In this document: positions 15,557-28,107 of the stretch, piece after piece | Layout of the letters: each line of letters starts with the position of its first letter | Numbering within the stretch: position 1 is the stretch's first letter | Source of the DNA: Uloborus plumipes | Taxonomy: Eukaryota > Arthropoda > Arachnida > Araneae > Uloboridae | Length of the DNA: 64,000 nucleotides | Assembly (NCBI GenBank): GCA_038373865.1 | Contig: JAXGGA010005588.1 | Coordinates: forward strand, 1 to 64,000 | Reading direction: 5' to 3' | The notes under the pieces: generated by a model | Seen by the model: the letters and a program-made list of their open reading frames with translations, nothing else | Told to the model about the DNA's origin: nothing | The model's database searches: none | Translations under genes and position numbers: made by a program

Positions 15557-17725
15557 TGACCTGTGCTTAGCATTCGCACCTAACAGAAGAAATACAAATA
15601 CACGTCTTTTTAAGTATTTTTTGTAATAAGAGCAAAAATAGAATTGTTGTTGGAAAGATGAAATAGAATTCTGCTATCGAAAAGAACCCATAAAACAACA
15701 TTCTTCTGCACGGATTCTGACTTACGCCATTCCCATTAAATGAACGGCACTCCATCTAACGTCGCCGTTGCAGATTAGTTTTCAAGTGCCATTCATTGAA
15801 GCAATGTGTAATAAAAAATAAAAATGAAAAAAAAAAGGTTTATTGAACAAAATAAGAATAAAACAATATTTAGACCATGAATGTTATTTTTTGCTTGTGA
15901 CCGTCATCATTAGCTCTAAAATCAAGGAAAAATCATACAGTTTGATCAAAGAATAAGCAAGATCTGTGGTAACATAAAACAGGTTGGAGAAAAAGTTGGA
16001 GAAAAACTATGTTATTTCATGTTTTTATGACTTCGAGGTAAGAAGGAGACAGCTCCTCTTTTGCTAGTTTTGTATCTGAAAAATATTATCCTACTGCGTT
16101 CAAGATCGAGACATATCCAAATAGTCCATAATTTAATTATGCTGAAAATTTGTTTATTTAAATTTCACAAACTTTTTAACAATCCTTATAGTGATTTAAG
16201 TATTTTCGATATTGCTATGTATGCAAGCCGATCTTATGCTTCTAAAGTTATAATTTATTCTTATCGCTTTACTTCTGTTTCTGCTTTTTGTTTTAATTGC
16301 TATGGCTTTTCTATCAAGAGCGAAATTTGGAAATAAATAAAATTATTTCACATGATATTGATGGAAATAAATTTTAACTGGTGACCTTTAAAAGAATAAA
16401 TATAGATAAGTATTTTTAATCACATAACTCACTATGTTTTCTTAATAGAACCTAATAGCATTTGGATTATAAGTATTAGGAGCCGAACCGTCATTCGGGC
16501 AATCGGGGACGGGGGTGTCAATTGACCACTTCTCTTCCCATCTTTACTCTAGAAAATCAATGTATTTTCAGTTTTTGCAGTAAGAACGGGCAGCCCTAGT
16601 ACAAACATGTGCGTTAGACATCGGTAACACTATATTTTACAATAAGTTTTCATTGAAATCGGTAAATTTGTTTCACAATGCTAAACTATTTAATAACAAT
16701 CAATATTATAAGAAACGCATTGAAAATCAATTTATTTTTTGGTAACACTTATATATCTGACCCTTTACGATTTTTATACTTTAATAAATTCCTACATTTA
16801 GAATGATAACATGTTATCGTTCGTGAAAATCTATGGTTCCAAATATAAGAAAATAAAGTTTTACTATTCCACCGACGTACTGTTTAGGTTGGGTCTACTT
16901 AACTAGAAAAAATTTAGTTGGTAAAACAAAGTGAAAAATATCGAAAATCACTAAACTTTCCGAAAATCTGGCATTACGGCATTTGTCTTGTTTTTTCTTC
17001 CTGAGATTGAGTCGCTTTAAGTTACAACAACAACGAATCTCGCATTATCGGATTATATGTCTTACTCTATTATACGATGGACACCACCAGAACGTGGCAA
17101 ATAATTTACACCTGAGCTTGAGCTTCACTGAATCCATCCCCCCCCCCCGACCCAGTGTTGGTTACAGAATCCGCTTATGTTCTAAAATATACATATGCAA
17201 AACTAATCGATTTTTATCTTTGTACTCATATTAAAGTGCTTGTTTGAAACTGTTCATTTCATAATCAGGACGACTAAATATCTTTGAAAATATTCTTGAA
17301 AATGTGTTTTTACAAAACTTTATTGCCCTTGCCGCAACTCAAGATATAATCCAAGTAACGCTGTCTTTTTTAATGGTTTTTCAGCTACTTTTGACAGTAT
17401 TTGACATTAAAGCAATATATTTAACCATTACAAAAAAGAAATTGAAAATGTCATAAAAATTTCAACTTTCTGAAAATTTATCGTACTTGCCGCAACTCTC
17501 TTGCGGTCATGTATCTTTTAGATTTTTTGTAAGCTTTACATATACCAAAAGGCAACTTCTCCTCATTATCGCGAATTAAAAACCAAAGTGTGATTTTATT
17601 TTGTTCCACCCTAACGGACATACATAATTACGTAGATATAGATGTCTCAAGAAATAACTAGGGATGAGCAAAATGGATGTTTCAGATACCTATACACTCG
17701 TTGGTACATATGCCAGTGAGAAAAC
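15557..17725. other. non-coding, nothing recognised
   Basis: About 2.2 kb of AT-rich DNA. A short C-run (about 17141-17149) is the only compositional oddity. No gene supported. Confidence 0.45.
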
Positions 17726-18261
17726 TAAGGTCAAGCGGGGTAATTGTGAAAACGGGGTAATTCAGAAGAAACGACATTAGCGCTTCTGTAAGCAATGGAG
17801 AAACCCCCAAATAACACTAGCAACTGTAAGTTCTTATCTTCATTATTAGGTTAGGGATGTTTTTCCATTGATGTCGCAACATTGTACCTGCCATTTAATT
17901 ACTTATCCTAACCCTTCTCACCAAAGTTGTCAAACAGTTTTTTGCAGTATTCAATTTCCATCCTGTTTGGACTGATAAAATTGTGGTAAGTTATTGTTTT
18001 CATTATATTTGCCTTCAGTTATTAAGCCTTTAAAAGGAATCCACTGGAGTTTTGCTGTCTTTTATTTTTAGCACCCTGCAGGATGGTGTTCATAATTACC
18101 CCGTATTTTTCTAGGTAGGGGTAGTTATTAAAATTTTTTTCAAAATAGTTTTTCTCCACTTCAAGTCAAATTTTATGATCCAGATAGTTATTTTGACCAT
18201 TTAACTGAGCCGACGTTTTGTAATGATTAATATAAACTTGTCTTTACGTTTGAACGTCCAA

Positions 18262-18761
18262 ATGCCTCGCACTTATGTGAAAAAGAAGCCACTTCCACAA
18301 TACACGAGTGAAGACTTATTGAGGGCTGTGAATGATATTACAAATGGGAATATGATATACAGAAAAGCAGTGGACACCTACGCCATCCTTCTGGGTGTTT
18401 TGCACAACAGAGTTGCAGGTAAAGTCAAAATTGATAGGATGGGAGCCGGTCGCCCAACGGACATACCAACTGATGTAGAGCTAAGTTTAGCAAAATATCT
18501 AATTGCTAGGTCTCGTATGGGGTTTTCTTGTGACAAGGAAGAGTTGAAAAGCCATATTCAAGAATTGCTTTGGCTAATCTGTTGCTCGTCTGTTTCAAAG
18601 ATGGAAAGCGAGGTGATGACTGGAACCTTAGTTTCAACAAGAAGTTCTGTCAAGAACTAAACGAGCCTACTTTCCCGTACATCGACATCGGCATTCTAGC
18701 ATCTGATCATTATTCTCCTGATCATCTGAGACTAAACATTATGTCAAACATACCTTTTTAG
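18262..18761 (+). pseudogene. pogo-type (Psq/CENP-B HTH) transposase remnant
   Basis: The frame from ATG 18262 begins MPRTYVKKKPLPQYTSEDLL and continues into a Pipsqueak-type helix-turn-helix (about residues 14-60), then a GAGRPTDIPTDVELSLAKYL segment. That order is typical of pogo/Tigger transposases. At about 18570 the coding continues in another frame with VCFKDGKRGDDWNLSFNKKF, matching the CENP-B-type HTH that follows in this family, so there is a frameshift. Similarity fades after about 18670, and no DDE catalytic domain is visible before the satellites. Decayed and non-functional; the family call rests on recognised motifs. Confidence 0.75.
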
Positions 18762-19369
18762 CACTTAAAGCTGATTTCTAAAAGCAAAATATACCCCTCT
18801 CATCAGATGAAATAGAGACATAAAAAGTAAATAAATGAATAAATGAAGTTTTGTCGCACCTTTTAAAGAATGTAACTGTTACAGTTCTTCCGCAGAAAAA
18901 TTCCTCAATCGTTTTCAAAAAAAAAAAAAAAAAATTAAAAGTACAAAGTACATCAAAACACATTTTATCAAAGAAAGGAAAAAAAACTCGTCCGTCGATA
19001 AAATGTCTCGATTTTCACTTTTAAACCGTTGCCAGTTGTTAAATATAAATAAAGAATAAAATGCCCTCGTGAATGAAACACTTTTGTTACAAAAAAAATC
19101 GTCTGCCAAAAAAAAAAAATAATAGTAATAAATACAATAACACAAATGAATAAATAAGCAAAAAATCGTCTGCACAGTCAGTCATTTTTTTCTGAGCCTG
19201 CAGTTCCGCCATGTTTGTGGAGTCGGAGTCGGAATCAGAGTCCTCACAGAAGATTATTCAGAAAAGTACTTTACAGACATTATTTATCAAAACCATTTTT
19301 TTTACAAAGTTAGTTTGAAGGAAATCCGACTTTAAGTTCCAGGATCAACATTCAACTTAAATTCCCCGT

Positions 19370-20397
19370 AGGCGCTAATGTTAAATTTTTTCTGAACGGT
19401 TCAATATTGAACGAAAAATGGTTCAAACCAAAAAGCGAAATAAGGGAATGAACCTCTCCGAGATCTTTCAAACAAAAAAAAGTTTATTCCATTCGGATGG
19501 TTCACTCAGAAGTTATTAGGTGGGGAAAGGTTGCTTGAACGGTTCAATGTTGAACGAAAAATGTTCAAATTGAAAATTTAAATACTGTAATGAAGTATCC
19601 TTGCTGAGATCCTTCGAACAAAAAAAAAAGTTTATTTAAATCGGACTCAAAAATTATTAGGGGTGACAGCTTGCTTGAGCGGTTCAATGTTGAACGAAAA
19701 ATTGTTCAATTCGGAAATGTAAATACGGGAATGAAGTATCCTTGATAAGATCTTTCGAACAAAAAAAAGTTTGTTGAAATCGGACTGTTCACTCAAAAGT
19801 TAGCATCGCGGGACAGGTTGTTTGAACGGTTCAAAGTTGAACCAAAAATTGTTCAAATCGAAAAATCAAATATGGAATGAGTTGTACTCGCCGAAATCTT
19901 TCCAACAAAAAAAAGTTTGTTCAAATCGGAATGTTCATTCAAAAGTTATTAGGGGGAAAAGGTTGCTTGAACGGTTCAATGTTGAACAAAAATTGTTCAA
20001 CTCGAAAAATCAAATATGGGAATGAGTTATAATCGCTGAGATCTATCCAACAAAAAAAAGTTTGTTCAAATCGGAATGTTCATTCAAAAGTTATTAGGGG
20101 GGAAAGGTTGCTTGAACGGTTCAATGTTGAACAAAAAATTGTTCAAATCGAAAATGTAGATACAGGAATGAAGTATCCTTGAAAAGATCTTTCGAACAAA
20201 AAAAAGTTTGTTCCAATCGGACTGTTGACTCAAAAGTTAGCATCGCGGGACAGGTTGTTTGAACGGCTCAAAGTTGAACTAAAAATTGTTCAAATCGAAA
20301 AATCAAATATGGGAATGAGCTGTACTCGCCGAGATCTTTCCAACAAAAAAAAGTTTGTCCAAATCGGAATATTCATTCAAAAGTTATTAGGGGGGGA
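19370..20397. repeat. ~145-bp satellite array, about seven units
   Basis: Units recur roughly every 137-147 bp. Each has GGTTCAATGTTGAACGAAAA, ATTGTTCAAATCGAAAA, a GATCTTTC.AACAAAAAAAAGTTTGTT block and TCAAAAGTTATTAGGGG. Occurrences of the first block lie near 19400, 19540, 19680, 19827, 19973, 20117 and 20263. Units are diverged in places (GTTGAACC, GTTGAACT). Two more units follow the 19-bp minisatellite at 21181-21506. Short open frames here are by-products of the repeat. Confidence 0.88.
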
Positions 20398-20445
20398 CAG
20401 ACAGACCGACCGACAGACCGACACACAGACCGACACACAAATTCC
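20398..20445. repeat. (GACAGACC/GACC)n microsatellite
   Basis: Imperfect GACAGACCGACC units at the end of the satellite array. The same composition recurs at 21507-21562, each time followed by AAATTCCCCATCTCAATACC. Confidence 0.9.
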
Positions 20446-20513
20446 CCATCTCAATACCCTACTTTTAAATTTTTAATTTTTCGATATTCATTTTACCTTT
20501 TTATTTTTTTAAC

Positions 20514-21180
20514 TTGGCGATATTTTTTGGGCTTGGCGATATTTTTTGGACTTGGCGATATTTTTTGGGCTTGGCGATATTTTTTGGACTTGGCGATATT
20601 TTTTGGGCTTGGCGATATTTTTTGGACTTGGCGATATTTTTTGGGCTTGGCGATATTTTTTGGACTTGGCGATATTTTTTGGACTTGGCGATATTTTTTG
20701 GACTTGGCGATATTTTTTGGACTTGGCGATATTTTTTGGACTTGGCGATATTTTTTGGGCTTGGCGATATTTTTGGACTTGGCGATATTTTTTGGACTAG
20801 GCGATATTTTTTGGACTTGGCGATATTTTTTGGACTTGGCGATATTTTTTGGACTTGGCGATATTTTTTGGGCTTGGCGATATTTTTTGGACTTGGCGAT
20901 ATTTTTTGGGCTTGGCGATATTTTTTGGACTTGGCGATATTTTTTAGGCTTGGCGATATTTTTTGGACTTGGCGATATTTTTTGGACTTGGCGATATTTT
21001 TTGGACTTGGCGATATTTTTTGGGCTTGGCGATATTTTTGGACTTGGCGATATTTTTTGGACTTGGCGATATTTTTTGGACTTGGCGATATTTTTTGGAC
21101 TTGGCGATATTTTTTGGACTTGGCGATATTTTTTGGACTTGGCGATATTTTTTAGGCTTGGCGATATTTTTTGGGCTCGT
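20514..21180 (+). repeat. 19-bp minisatellite, about 35 copies
   Basis: The unit is ACTTGGCGATATTTTTTGG, with common variants GGCTTGGCG and occasional 18-bp units lacking one T. Because 19 is not a multiple of 3, the frame shifts by one each unit, giving long open frames in all three plus-strand frames with a 19-residue period (GLAIFFGLGDIFW, DLAIFF). They should not be called genes. A short second block with the same unit lies at 21649-21722. Confidence 0.95.
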
Positions 21181-21506
21181 TTAAGTTGGACTGTTCACTC
21201 AAAAGTTATTAGGGGTGAGAGCTTGTTTGAACGGTTCAATGTTGAACGAAAAATTGTTCAAATCGAAAATGTAGATACGGGAATGAAGTATCCTTGAAAA
21301 GATCTTTCGAACAAAAAAAAGTTTGTTCAAATCGGACTGTTCATTCAAAAGTTAGTATCGCGGGACCGGTTGTTTGAACGGCTCAAAGTTGTACCAAAAA
21401 TTGTTCAAATCAAAAAATCAAATATGGGAATGAGCTGTACTCGCCGAGATCTTTCCAACAAAAAAAAGTTCGTCCAAATCGGAATGTTCATTCAAAAGTT
21501 ATTAGG
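21181..21506. repeat. two further ~145-bp satellite units
   Basis: They resume the repeat of 19370-20397 after the 19-bp array, with the same GTTCAATGTTGAACGAAAAA and AAAAGTTATTAGGGG blocks. Confidence 0.88.
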
Positions 21507-21725
21507 GGGGGGACAGACAGACCGACAGACCGACAGACCGACCGACCGACAGACCGACACACAAATTCCCCATCTCAATACCCTACTTTCAAATTTTTAA
21601 TTTTTCGATATTTATTTCATTTTTTTGTTTCTTTTTGACTTTTTTTTACTTGGCGATATTTTTTGAACTTGGCGATATTTTTTGGACTTGGCGATATTTT
21701 TTGGACTTGGCGACATTTTTTAGAT
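21507..21725. repeat. second (GACC/GACA)n tract, linker and short 19-bp array
   Basis: It repeats the order seen at 20398-20514: microsatellite, AAATTCCCCATCTCAATACC linker, TTTTTAATTTTTCGATATT, then copies of the 19-bp unit (about four here). This shows a higher-order unit made of satellite, microsatellite, linker and minisatellite. Confidence 0.88.
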
Positions 21726-22174
21726 GCATTAAGCCAATTTTAATGCTTTTTTCGTCTCTTTTATTTTTAACGGGAAAGTAGGCTAAAAAGAGGTATTCGA
21801 ACATTCCTCTAATAAATCCTGAACTCCTACGAAAATCTAGAAAGACAGCCAGATACCCCTTTCTGGTATATCATTTTTATAATGAAGTCAAGGAATTCAC
21901 TGAAAAGCCAGGGGGAAAAGCATGTTCATATTTACCCCATTATATTATGGGGGTATATTATGGGGTATTTATGAACAATTGGGGTAATTAAAAACAAGGG
22001 TTTTAAAAAAAATTCCATCAGTCAAAAAATTAAAAAAAAAAGATTGCGCAGTGTAGCAGAAGAGTTAATAGTTGTTTCTGATGAGTGTCCAGATTTTTAA
22101 ATAGGACCAGCTCCAGGGAGCAATTTGCGTGCGAAAGTGTAAAAATTTGTTCATAATTACTCCTACTGACCCTA

Positions 22175-23269
22175 CTTAATATTCATTTGGAGACAAGTAA
22201 AAGGACATTTTTGGTCGTAATTTCAGGAAAAAATTTTCATGATAACAATACTTACTTGCTTTACTATGTAAAAGGAATGACTAAAGTTATTTATTGAATC
22301 ACTTAAATAATCAACGAAACATTCTTACCTTAAAGTCTCACTAATTACTTGTTTTAACCATCTATTTTCAAACTTTCTTTCTGTTATTTTAAGTTTTGCT
22401 TTTGCTTTGCAACTTTTGATTGGCGTTGAGAATATACACTCTCCGTCTTTCATACGACCCGATCCATCTTCCATGGCTGGCAGTTTGATTGCTTTGGACA
22501 TTCTTATTTATTCCTCATCCATCAATGTATCACTAAACTATCCCAAAAATTTACAGCAGAACTTAGAAAATATTCAACCTTGTGCATTAAGTATTATTCA
22601 TTCGAACCAGACGAAACACTCAAAGAAATACGAACCCGTGAAATCTTGAGGCACGAGATCAGAAAAAGATTAATTATTCCTTTGAAATAGGCATTGGAAA
22701 AATGCATTCAGATAAAAATTCTTCTAACACTAAAACAAAATTACTAGCGGTTTTAATAAAGTTAATTTAACTTGGGGGGGGGGGGTTATATCGCTGTGTA
22801 ACTATAGCCTTTTGGGAAATACACTTAGCATCAATAAATATGAAAGCCTAGAAGCAATTAGATGTGAATATCAAAATTTAAAATTTGAAGCTAACTAGCA
22901 CAAATGGCAATAGAAACTCCAATCTGTTTGGAATCAAGAGATAATATCAATATTCCTGACAGGTGCAACGATACAGCTTTGTTTAAAAAAACTATTGAAT
23001 GAAAACAAAAATGCTCATGGTTTAAATTGTGCAAGTGTTATACGCAATATTTAAAAATTCCATAAACCATGTGCTACTCATTGCATCATATGCTCAGCAT
23101 GCGTCCAAATTAAAATTAGTTGTGTCTTAACATATCGTCGCATCAGAGGAACAATAGGACATCTTAGAAACAACGGTGAGATATCGTACTTTTATTCTTC
23201 GGTGACAAGACACAAATGCTTCTTTAACGAATATTGAAATAAAATTAAACAGTTTACCTAATTTTAAAA
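22175..23269. other. non-coding, nothing recognised
   Basis: AT-rich with a G-run at about 22774-22783. No supported gene. Confidence 0.45.
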
Positions 23270-23271
23270 TA

Positions 23272-23445
23272 CAGTCGACGCGTTATAACGACCACACGTT
23301 ATAAAGACCATTCCATTACAATGACCAGTGGAAAAAGCCCCAACTTGATTCCCGAAACACAAATATTCCACCTGTTATAGCGACCACCCGTTATAAAGAC
23401 CTATTTCTTTGGAACGGAGATGGTCTTTATATCGAGCGTCGACTT
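23272..23445. mobile_element. Tigger/pogo-type MITE
   Basis: 174 bp flanked by TA (23270-23271 and 23446-23447). The left end CAGTCGACGCGTTATAACG and the right end, complemented AAGTCGACGCTCGATATAA, are inverted repeats. GTTATAACGACC-type ends are characteristic of Tigger/pogo non-autonomous elements. Internal copies of GTTATA(A)NGACC occur (about 23302, 23390). No coding sequence. Confidence 0.78.
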
Positions 23446-23447
23446 TA

Positions 23448-25394
23448 TTGACTTAAGTCTAAGAATACACTAGTTTTGATTTTTTTTTTTTTTTTTGAAA
23501 AAGTCTGGCCTTTCTGAAGTTAACGAAGGCGAGATCTGTGTCAATTGCAAGTCGTGTAAAATACAATAATATATGTGTAAAGTGCTTTATATTATTTTTT
23601 AAATTTATTTGCTCCATTAATCCATAAAATTGCTTTAAAAAAGTTAGTTATTATTCGCAAAATCAGGTATGCAAATAATATTTCTTAATTATTTCAGATA
23701 ATAATTGAACAAATTAAATATTTATTGAAAAAATTAATTATTAAAGGTTTCTGAACTAATTTATTTCGTTCATTAAAAAGTGTATTGTGTCTCGTGAAGC
23801 TAATTTGGCTAATTCAGAACTGTATTGCCAAAACTATTTAACTTATTTTTACAACTAATCAGTTGTCTGAAAAACCAAGTATGCAAGTATCTTCCAGAGG
23901 AAATAATTTAGAATATATAGTGCTCTAATGCATATACGTATTAAATAAATAATATATTTCATTTTAATTGCTAAGTAATTTTATAATTCAAAATACTTAT
24001 TGAATAATAATGTACCAAATCAACAGTTAAATTAAGTAAATCGTTTAAAAAGTCAAACTTTTAAAGACTCCGGTAATATAATTTTTCCTTAAAAAAATAT
24101 GTATTTATAATGTGATACTATTTAAGAATATGGGCTACAGTATTTTTCCTTTTTGAACGGATGCATGAAGCATTGATACCAATCATTTGTACAGTATAAT
24201 CAAATAAACTTTTAAGATAATCCATCACCTGCAGGATTTTAATATAACACGCATTCAACACAAGCTTAAGGGAAAATCTTTATAAATTAATTCATACTTC
24301 GCAGTTCCAGCAAAAGAGCCTTGAAAGTTAATTGGAAATTATAATGCAACCATCAAATCAATCATCCGTATAAATTCTGCATTTGAAGCTTGATTAAATT
24401 TACATTGCTGTTTTCGCTGCATATTTCAGACATATAAATTAAATTCCATTTCAATCAACAGCAGGTGACATAATGTAGTAACAGAAATGGAGCTAAATTT
24501 CTGCATATTATTAAGAATGTGGTCTTTCCTAGAAAATTGTAGTAACGCAGCTAAGGTAAGCTTATTTGCAGTATTAATTAGAAGTGAAAAGGTTTTCAAC
24601 AAGATCACAAATGATGTCTTAAAACAAATTAAAAATGAATTTCTGTATAAGTTTATGTTACTTTTTACAATAAAATTAGTTAAACGGTTTATAAATACTC
24701 TGCAGCAAACATATAAAAGCATAACTCGCTGTAGGATATTTATTCAAAATTTAAAAACAGTAACTAAAGTAAAGCAACAAAAAAGTAACAAACTCTTTGA
24801 GGTCATCAAGAAAAAATACAAGAAATTAAAAAGAAAAATATTTCTCTCACTGCTTATGTTTCAGATGAGAACTAAGTATTTTCAAAAATGCATCAAAATC
24901 TTCAGTAACATAAAAAAACTCTTTTACTTTATTTCTAGTCTTGAAAATTTTTTTAATTAAAAAAACTTTTTTTTCCAAAATTTGGAAATTCAAACCGAAG
25001 GCAAACCACTTGCCAATTACTTGTAATAAACTTCATTTTTTCTTCCTCTCTTTTTTCTTAATACTCATTGTAATTTCAACTTTTTTGGAAATAAACAGCT
25101 TATCAAATATTCGATTTGACGACATTTTCTTCAGCTTTGAATTTTTCAAAAAATATTTTAATACGTAAAAAACTTCTGTATATGAAGCTATGGGTGTTCT
25201 AAGGCTTGCACGGAGAGTGAGAATTTTTGTCAACGCTGATTTCACGGTCACAATAATGGAAAACGTTGGAAATTTTGGAATTGAAACGTCCACTCCCAAA
25301 TTGATTAGTGTATTAAGAAGCCACGAATGACGGAACTTTTGTTTGTAAAAAAAATGTTTTCTGACGCATTCGAAGCTCTGACTTCACGTCACTT
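23448..25394. other. AT-rich non-coding sequence
   Basis: Frames of up to 157 codons occur on the plus strand (24487-24960), with an overlapping minus-strand frame. They are Lys/Ile/Phe-rich, as expected from AT-rich DNA, and resemble no known family. Confidence 0.45.
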
Positions 25395-25690
25395 CACTCT
25401 CCAGGGTCCTCCGTATCTGCCACAACTCGTGGTTTAACCGGAATGAGGCCCTGAAGAGCACTATGTTCTTTTGATCCAGAACAAAGGCCGAGCCAATCCC
25501 TGGTCCGGTACCCCCAGAGGTATCGTTTCACTTGGAGCACTTTGTGACCACGACCCTTATTTTACGTCTCCCAGGAACCATTAGTAACGACGGTGGATCT
25601 TTGATCGGCAGGGACCCTCGGGTTGCGACTCCGACGCCTTACCGATCGGGCTACTACGGCCCTCATAGCGGCCGTCTTTCCGCAGTGCTT
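25395..25690 (-). repeat. candidate tRNA-like SINE
   Basis: A GC-richer island. On the minus strand 25661-25592 begins GGCCGTAGTAGCCCGATCGG, resembling an A-box region, and has a B-box-like CCGATCAAAGATCC about 50 nt later. The fold and boxes are degenerate, so this is a SINE candidate and not a tRNA gene. Edges are uncertain. Confidence 0.35.
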
Positions 25691-25940
25691 TTTTTTATTT
25701 TCTTTCTAGTAATACTTTACAAGTTGTATTTAACAAGTTGTACTTAACAAGTTGTTTAGTGCTTCAAATGCTATCTAGCCCTGTGATGATACATTATACA
25801 AGTTAATTAAAGATCATCCACTCTCATGTTGCCATTAGTCTTTAATAATAATGTTGTTCTGTAGTTCTTGTTTCGTGCCAGCTGTGCTGGCAATTTGCGG
25901 TGTGATGCTTCGTTTTTACAAATGTACCGTAATTTAGTGT

Positions 25941-26146
25941 AAATTCCGACTTCCACAGTGCACACATGTCATAAAGACCCGTTTATAGGGCAGGCAACCA
26001 TTCACAGCACAACAGATTGGACAAAGGATGCACACAAAGGACAAGAACGAGAGAGAGGAAGTACATCCATACCCGAGGCGGAATTCGAACCCGGAACCAC
26101 ACCATCCAGTCAGACTTATCAGTAGGAAGGACAAAAGAGGCCGGAC
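25941..26146 (-). repeat. tRNA-derived SINE (copy 1)
   Basis: Read on the minus strand it contains a clear B box, GGGTTCGAATTCC (plus-strand 26080-26092), followed by a body with CTCTCTC, CTTGTCCTTTGTGTG, TTGTTGTGCTGTGAATGG, CCCTATAAACGGG and CACTGTGGAAGTCG. The same body follows the B box of the copy at 32562, so this is one dispersed SINE family. The A-box end is less clear. Transcription would be by RNA polymerase III from the internal promoter. Confidence 0.75.
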
Positions 26147-26173
26147 GTTATAATGATCTTCTTTACAAATGAA

Positions 26174-26416
26174 GGGCCAGGGGAAAAAAAGATGAAAGTC
26201 ACTTTTTCGTCAATTTTGAGATATTAGCGCTATCTAGGGGCTATGAAGGACTAGTATCCTCTGGTAGAACAACAAGGGGGAAAGAAGATGAGAAGCGACC
26301 GAAATGAGCATGAAAACTCGAAAAACTACATAAGGAGCTACGAGAAATCAAACTTTGTTCTTCTTTTTTCTCGAAATCGCTTTTTGGTCACTTTCATCTT
26401 TTTGCCCCCTGGCCCT
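26174..26416. mobile_element. short MITE
   Basis: Terminal inverted repeats: left GGGCCAGGGGAAAAAAAGAT, right ATCTTTTTGCCCCCTGGCCC, continuing inward (GAAAGTCACTTTTTCG facing CGCTTTTTGGTCACTTTC). About 243 bp, non-coding. The target duplication is not clear. Confidence 0.65.
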
Positions 26417-26417
26417 T

Positions 26418-28107
26418 TAAATGCTTAACGTCTGCAATATTTGCCCCATGCCAATCTTTCCGAAGCCAGTTTTGGATTTTCAATAGTCTACTCTCCTCAA
26501 GGAAAAGTCGGTGTTAAATTTCGAACCTTCTTAAGTTCTCACGTTCTCAGTGGCTACATATTAATGGAAGGCTCTACTGTCTCATTTTAATGGCCCTCAC
26601 TCATCTTAGGAGCACTATTTTTGAACTACTCTGTATTACCCACGAATTGGTTTTTATTTATTTATTTATTTCCTTGTTTTTTTGGATTTGTTATACACAT
26701 TACAAGTCTTTAAAAACCATGGTTTTAGTACACTGAAATGTAACATCTACTAAATTAAGGGACAGAAGAAACACTACAAGCAATTTCATTTTAATTTTAC
26801 TGCTTTCCTCATAAGCAGCGATATTAGCAGTTCCGATGAGACAAAATATGTGGTTCAAAACCTTTCGAATATTTTAGCACCCGAACATTAGCATTCTATT
26901 ATTAACGATCTTCCATCATCAGTTCTTAGAGTTCAGTAGATGCACTTGAAAATTTATGAAGTTTGTTGAGCCTCATTTATCAGAACAGAATATCCATACT
27001 TTAAACGCCTTGTTAAGTTAATTACTTGGAGGAAGGATCAAACTAAAAGCATCAGCCATTGCAAACTCTAAGAGAAAGTGTATCCTCTCATCTTTCAATG
27101 AAATGAGATAAGATCATCATTTAGGCTCGTTATAATCAAAAATTAAATTTTGTGGTAAAAGAATGGTTTGCACCAGGTTTAATTTAGGCTGCCTGTAATT
27201 TATCTTGCTCTAAATTGTAAAATGTTTAATTCCTTCTCACTGCTACTAATTTATAAAGAAACGTCTATTAACTATTTTAATTTGTTGCAAAACAATCAAA
27301 CCAAAAAAAAGAGAAGAATTCGTCATATTAAGCAGAAAAATACATTGCATAAATAAAATAATGTCTCAAAGTTTAAAATTAAGAGAAAATTCATGGTTTT
27401 TGAATGAAAAGTACGTGCTTATTAGCAAGAGTTTTGTTATTATTACTGATAAAATGTATTGCATTAATTGAACCGTTTATTTCAAAAATCAGTCAACAGA
27501 CAAATTTGTTGTTTTGAGAAAAACGAAAAAAACTGTTTAACAACGAACTGCTTTTTATTTAGGTGTTGATTTTTTTAGGCTTAAAGTAGACCTCATTTGG
27601 ATACTTTACCGACAAAAAAATATTTTCTTACGTCTTTTCTTCAGTACAAAAAAAATTATTAAAACTTTGGTAGTTGACTGCTTTTTGCAATAAACTAATC
27701 GTTCACGCGTATTTTCAGAGCTTTGCTCTCAATTTTTGTAATATCTTGTAGTAAAAATGAGAATGTTAGGGAAAAACATTATATTTTTATTTATCATCTA
27801 CTAATTATATTATTATGTAAGGTATTTTTTGTCATATTTTGGTTCCTGGAGAGATAGCTATTCGTTATGGTAAACAATTTCGACTATGTTTTCACTATTA
27901 GTAGTTGGCCAATTCAAAATGCTGGTGTAGAAATTTTCATATCCAATTAGATATTGTTTGAGATTGTTTAGATCTCAAATTTTCTTTACATTAATAGGAA
28001 CCTATAATGATAACGACAAAATAAAAAAGTTAAACTAAAATATGAACGAGAGTTGATAAGGTTGAGAATAAGATGTAAGTTTATATCAAGGAAAAAGAAA
28101 TTCTCAC
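26418..28107. other. non-coding, nothing recognised
   Basis: AT-rich. It may contain an intron of the decayed transposase-like gene to the right, because that gene's coding similarity stops at a GTGAG donor at 28107. No exon could be recognised here. Confidence 0.4.

Larger units (their letters stand above)
17728..22172 (+). mobile_element. pogo-like DNA transposon carrying satellite arrays
   Basis: The ends are imperfect inverted repeats of about 28 bp. The left starts AGGTCAAGCGGGGTAATT; the right, complemented, starts GGGTCAGTAGGAGTAATT. Both are flanked by TA (17726-17727 and 22173-22174), as expected for pogo/Tc1/mariner insertions. GGGGTAATT-like motifs recur near both ends (17735, 17754, 18099, 21940, 21980, 22150). 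A broken pogo-type transposase lies in the left part. The middle is filled by tandem repeats, so most of the 4.4 kb is not original transposon sequence. Confidence 0.65.

Noticed and set aside
19370..20476. Regular ~145-bp repeats as a CRISPR array
   Set aside because: Eukaryotic satellite: no short repeat/spacer alternation, and the units are homologous along their whole length.
20514..21297. Long plus-strand frames (213 and 256 codons) of aromatic repeats
   Set aside because: They are translations of the 19-bp minisatellite and are open in all three frames.
24487..24960. 157-codon plus-strand frame rich in Lys, Ile and Phe
   Set aside because: It overlaps a minus-strand frame, has AT-driven composition and no recognisable motif.
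25592..25661. Possible functional tRNA gene on the minus strand
   Set aside because: The boxes are degenerate and no consistent cloverleaf was seen; kept only as a SINE candidate.
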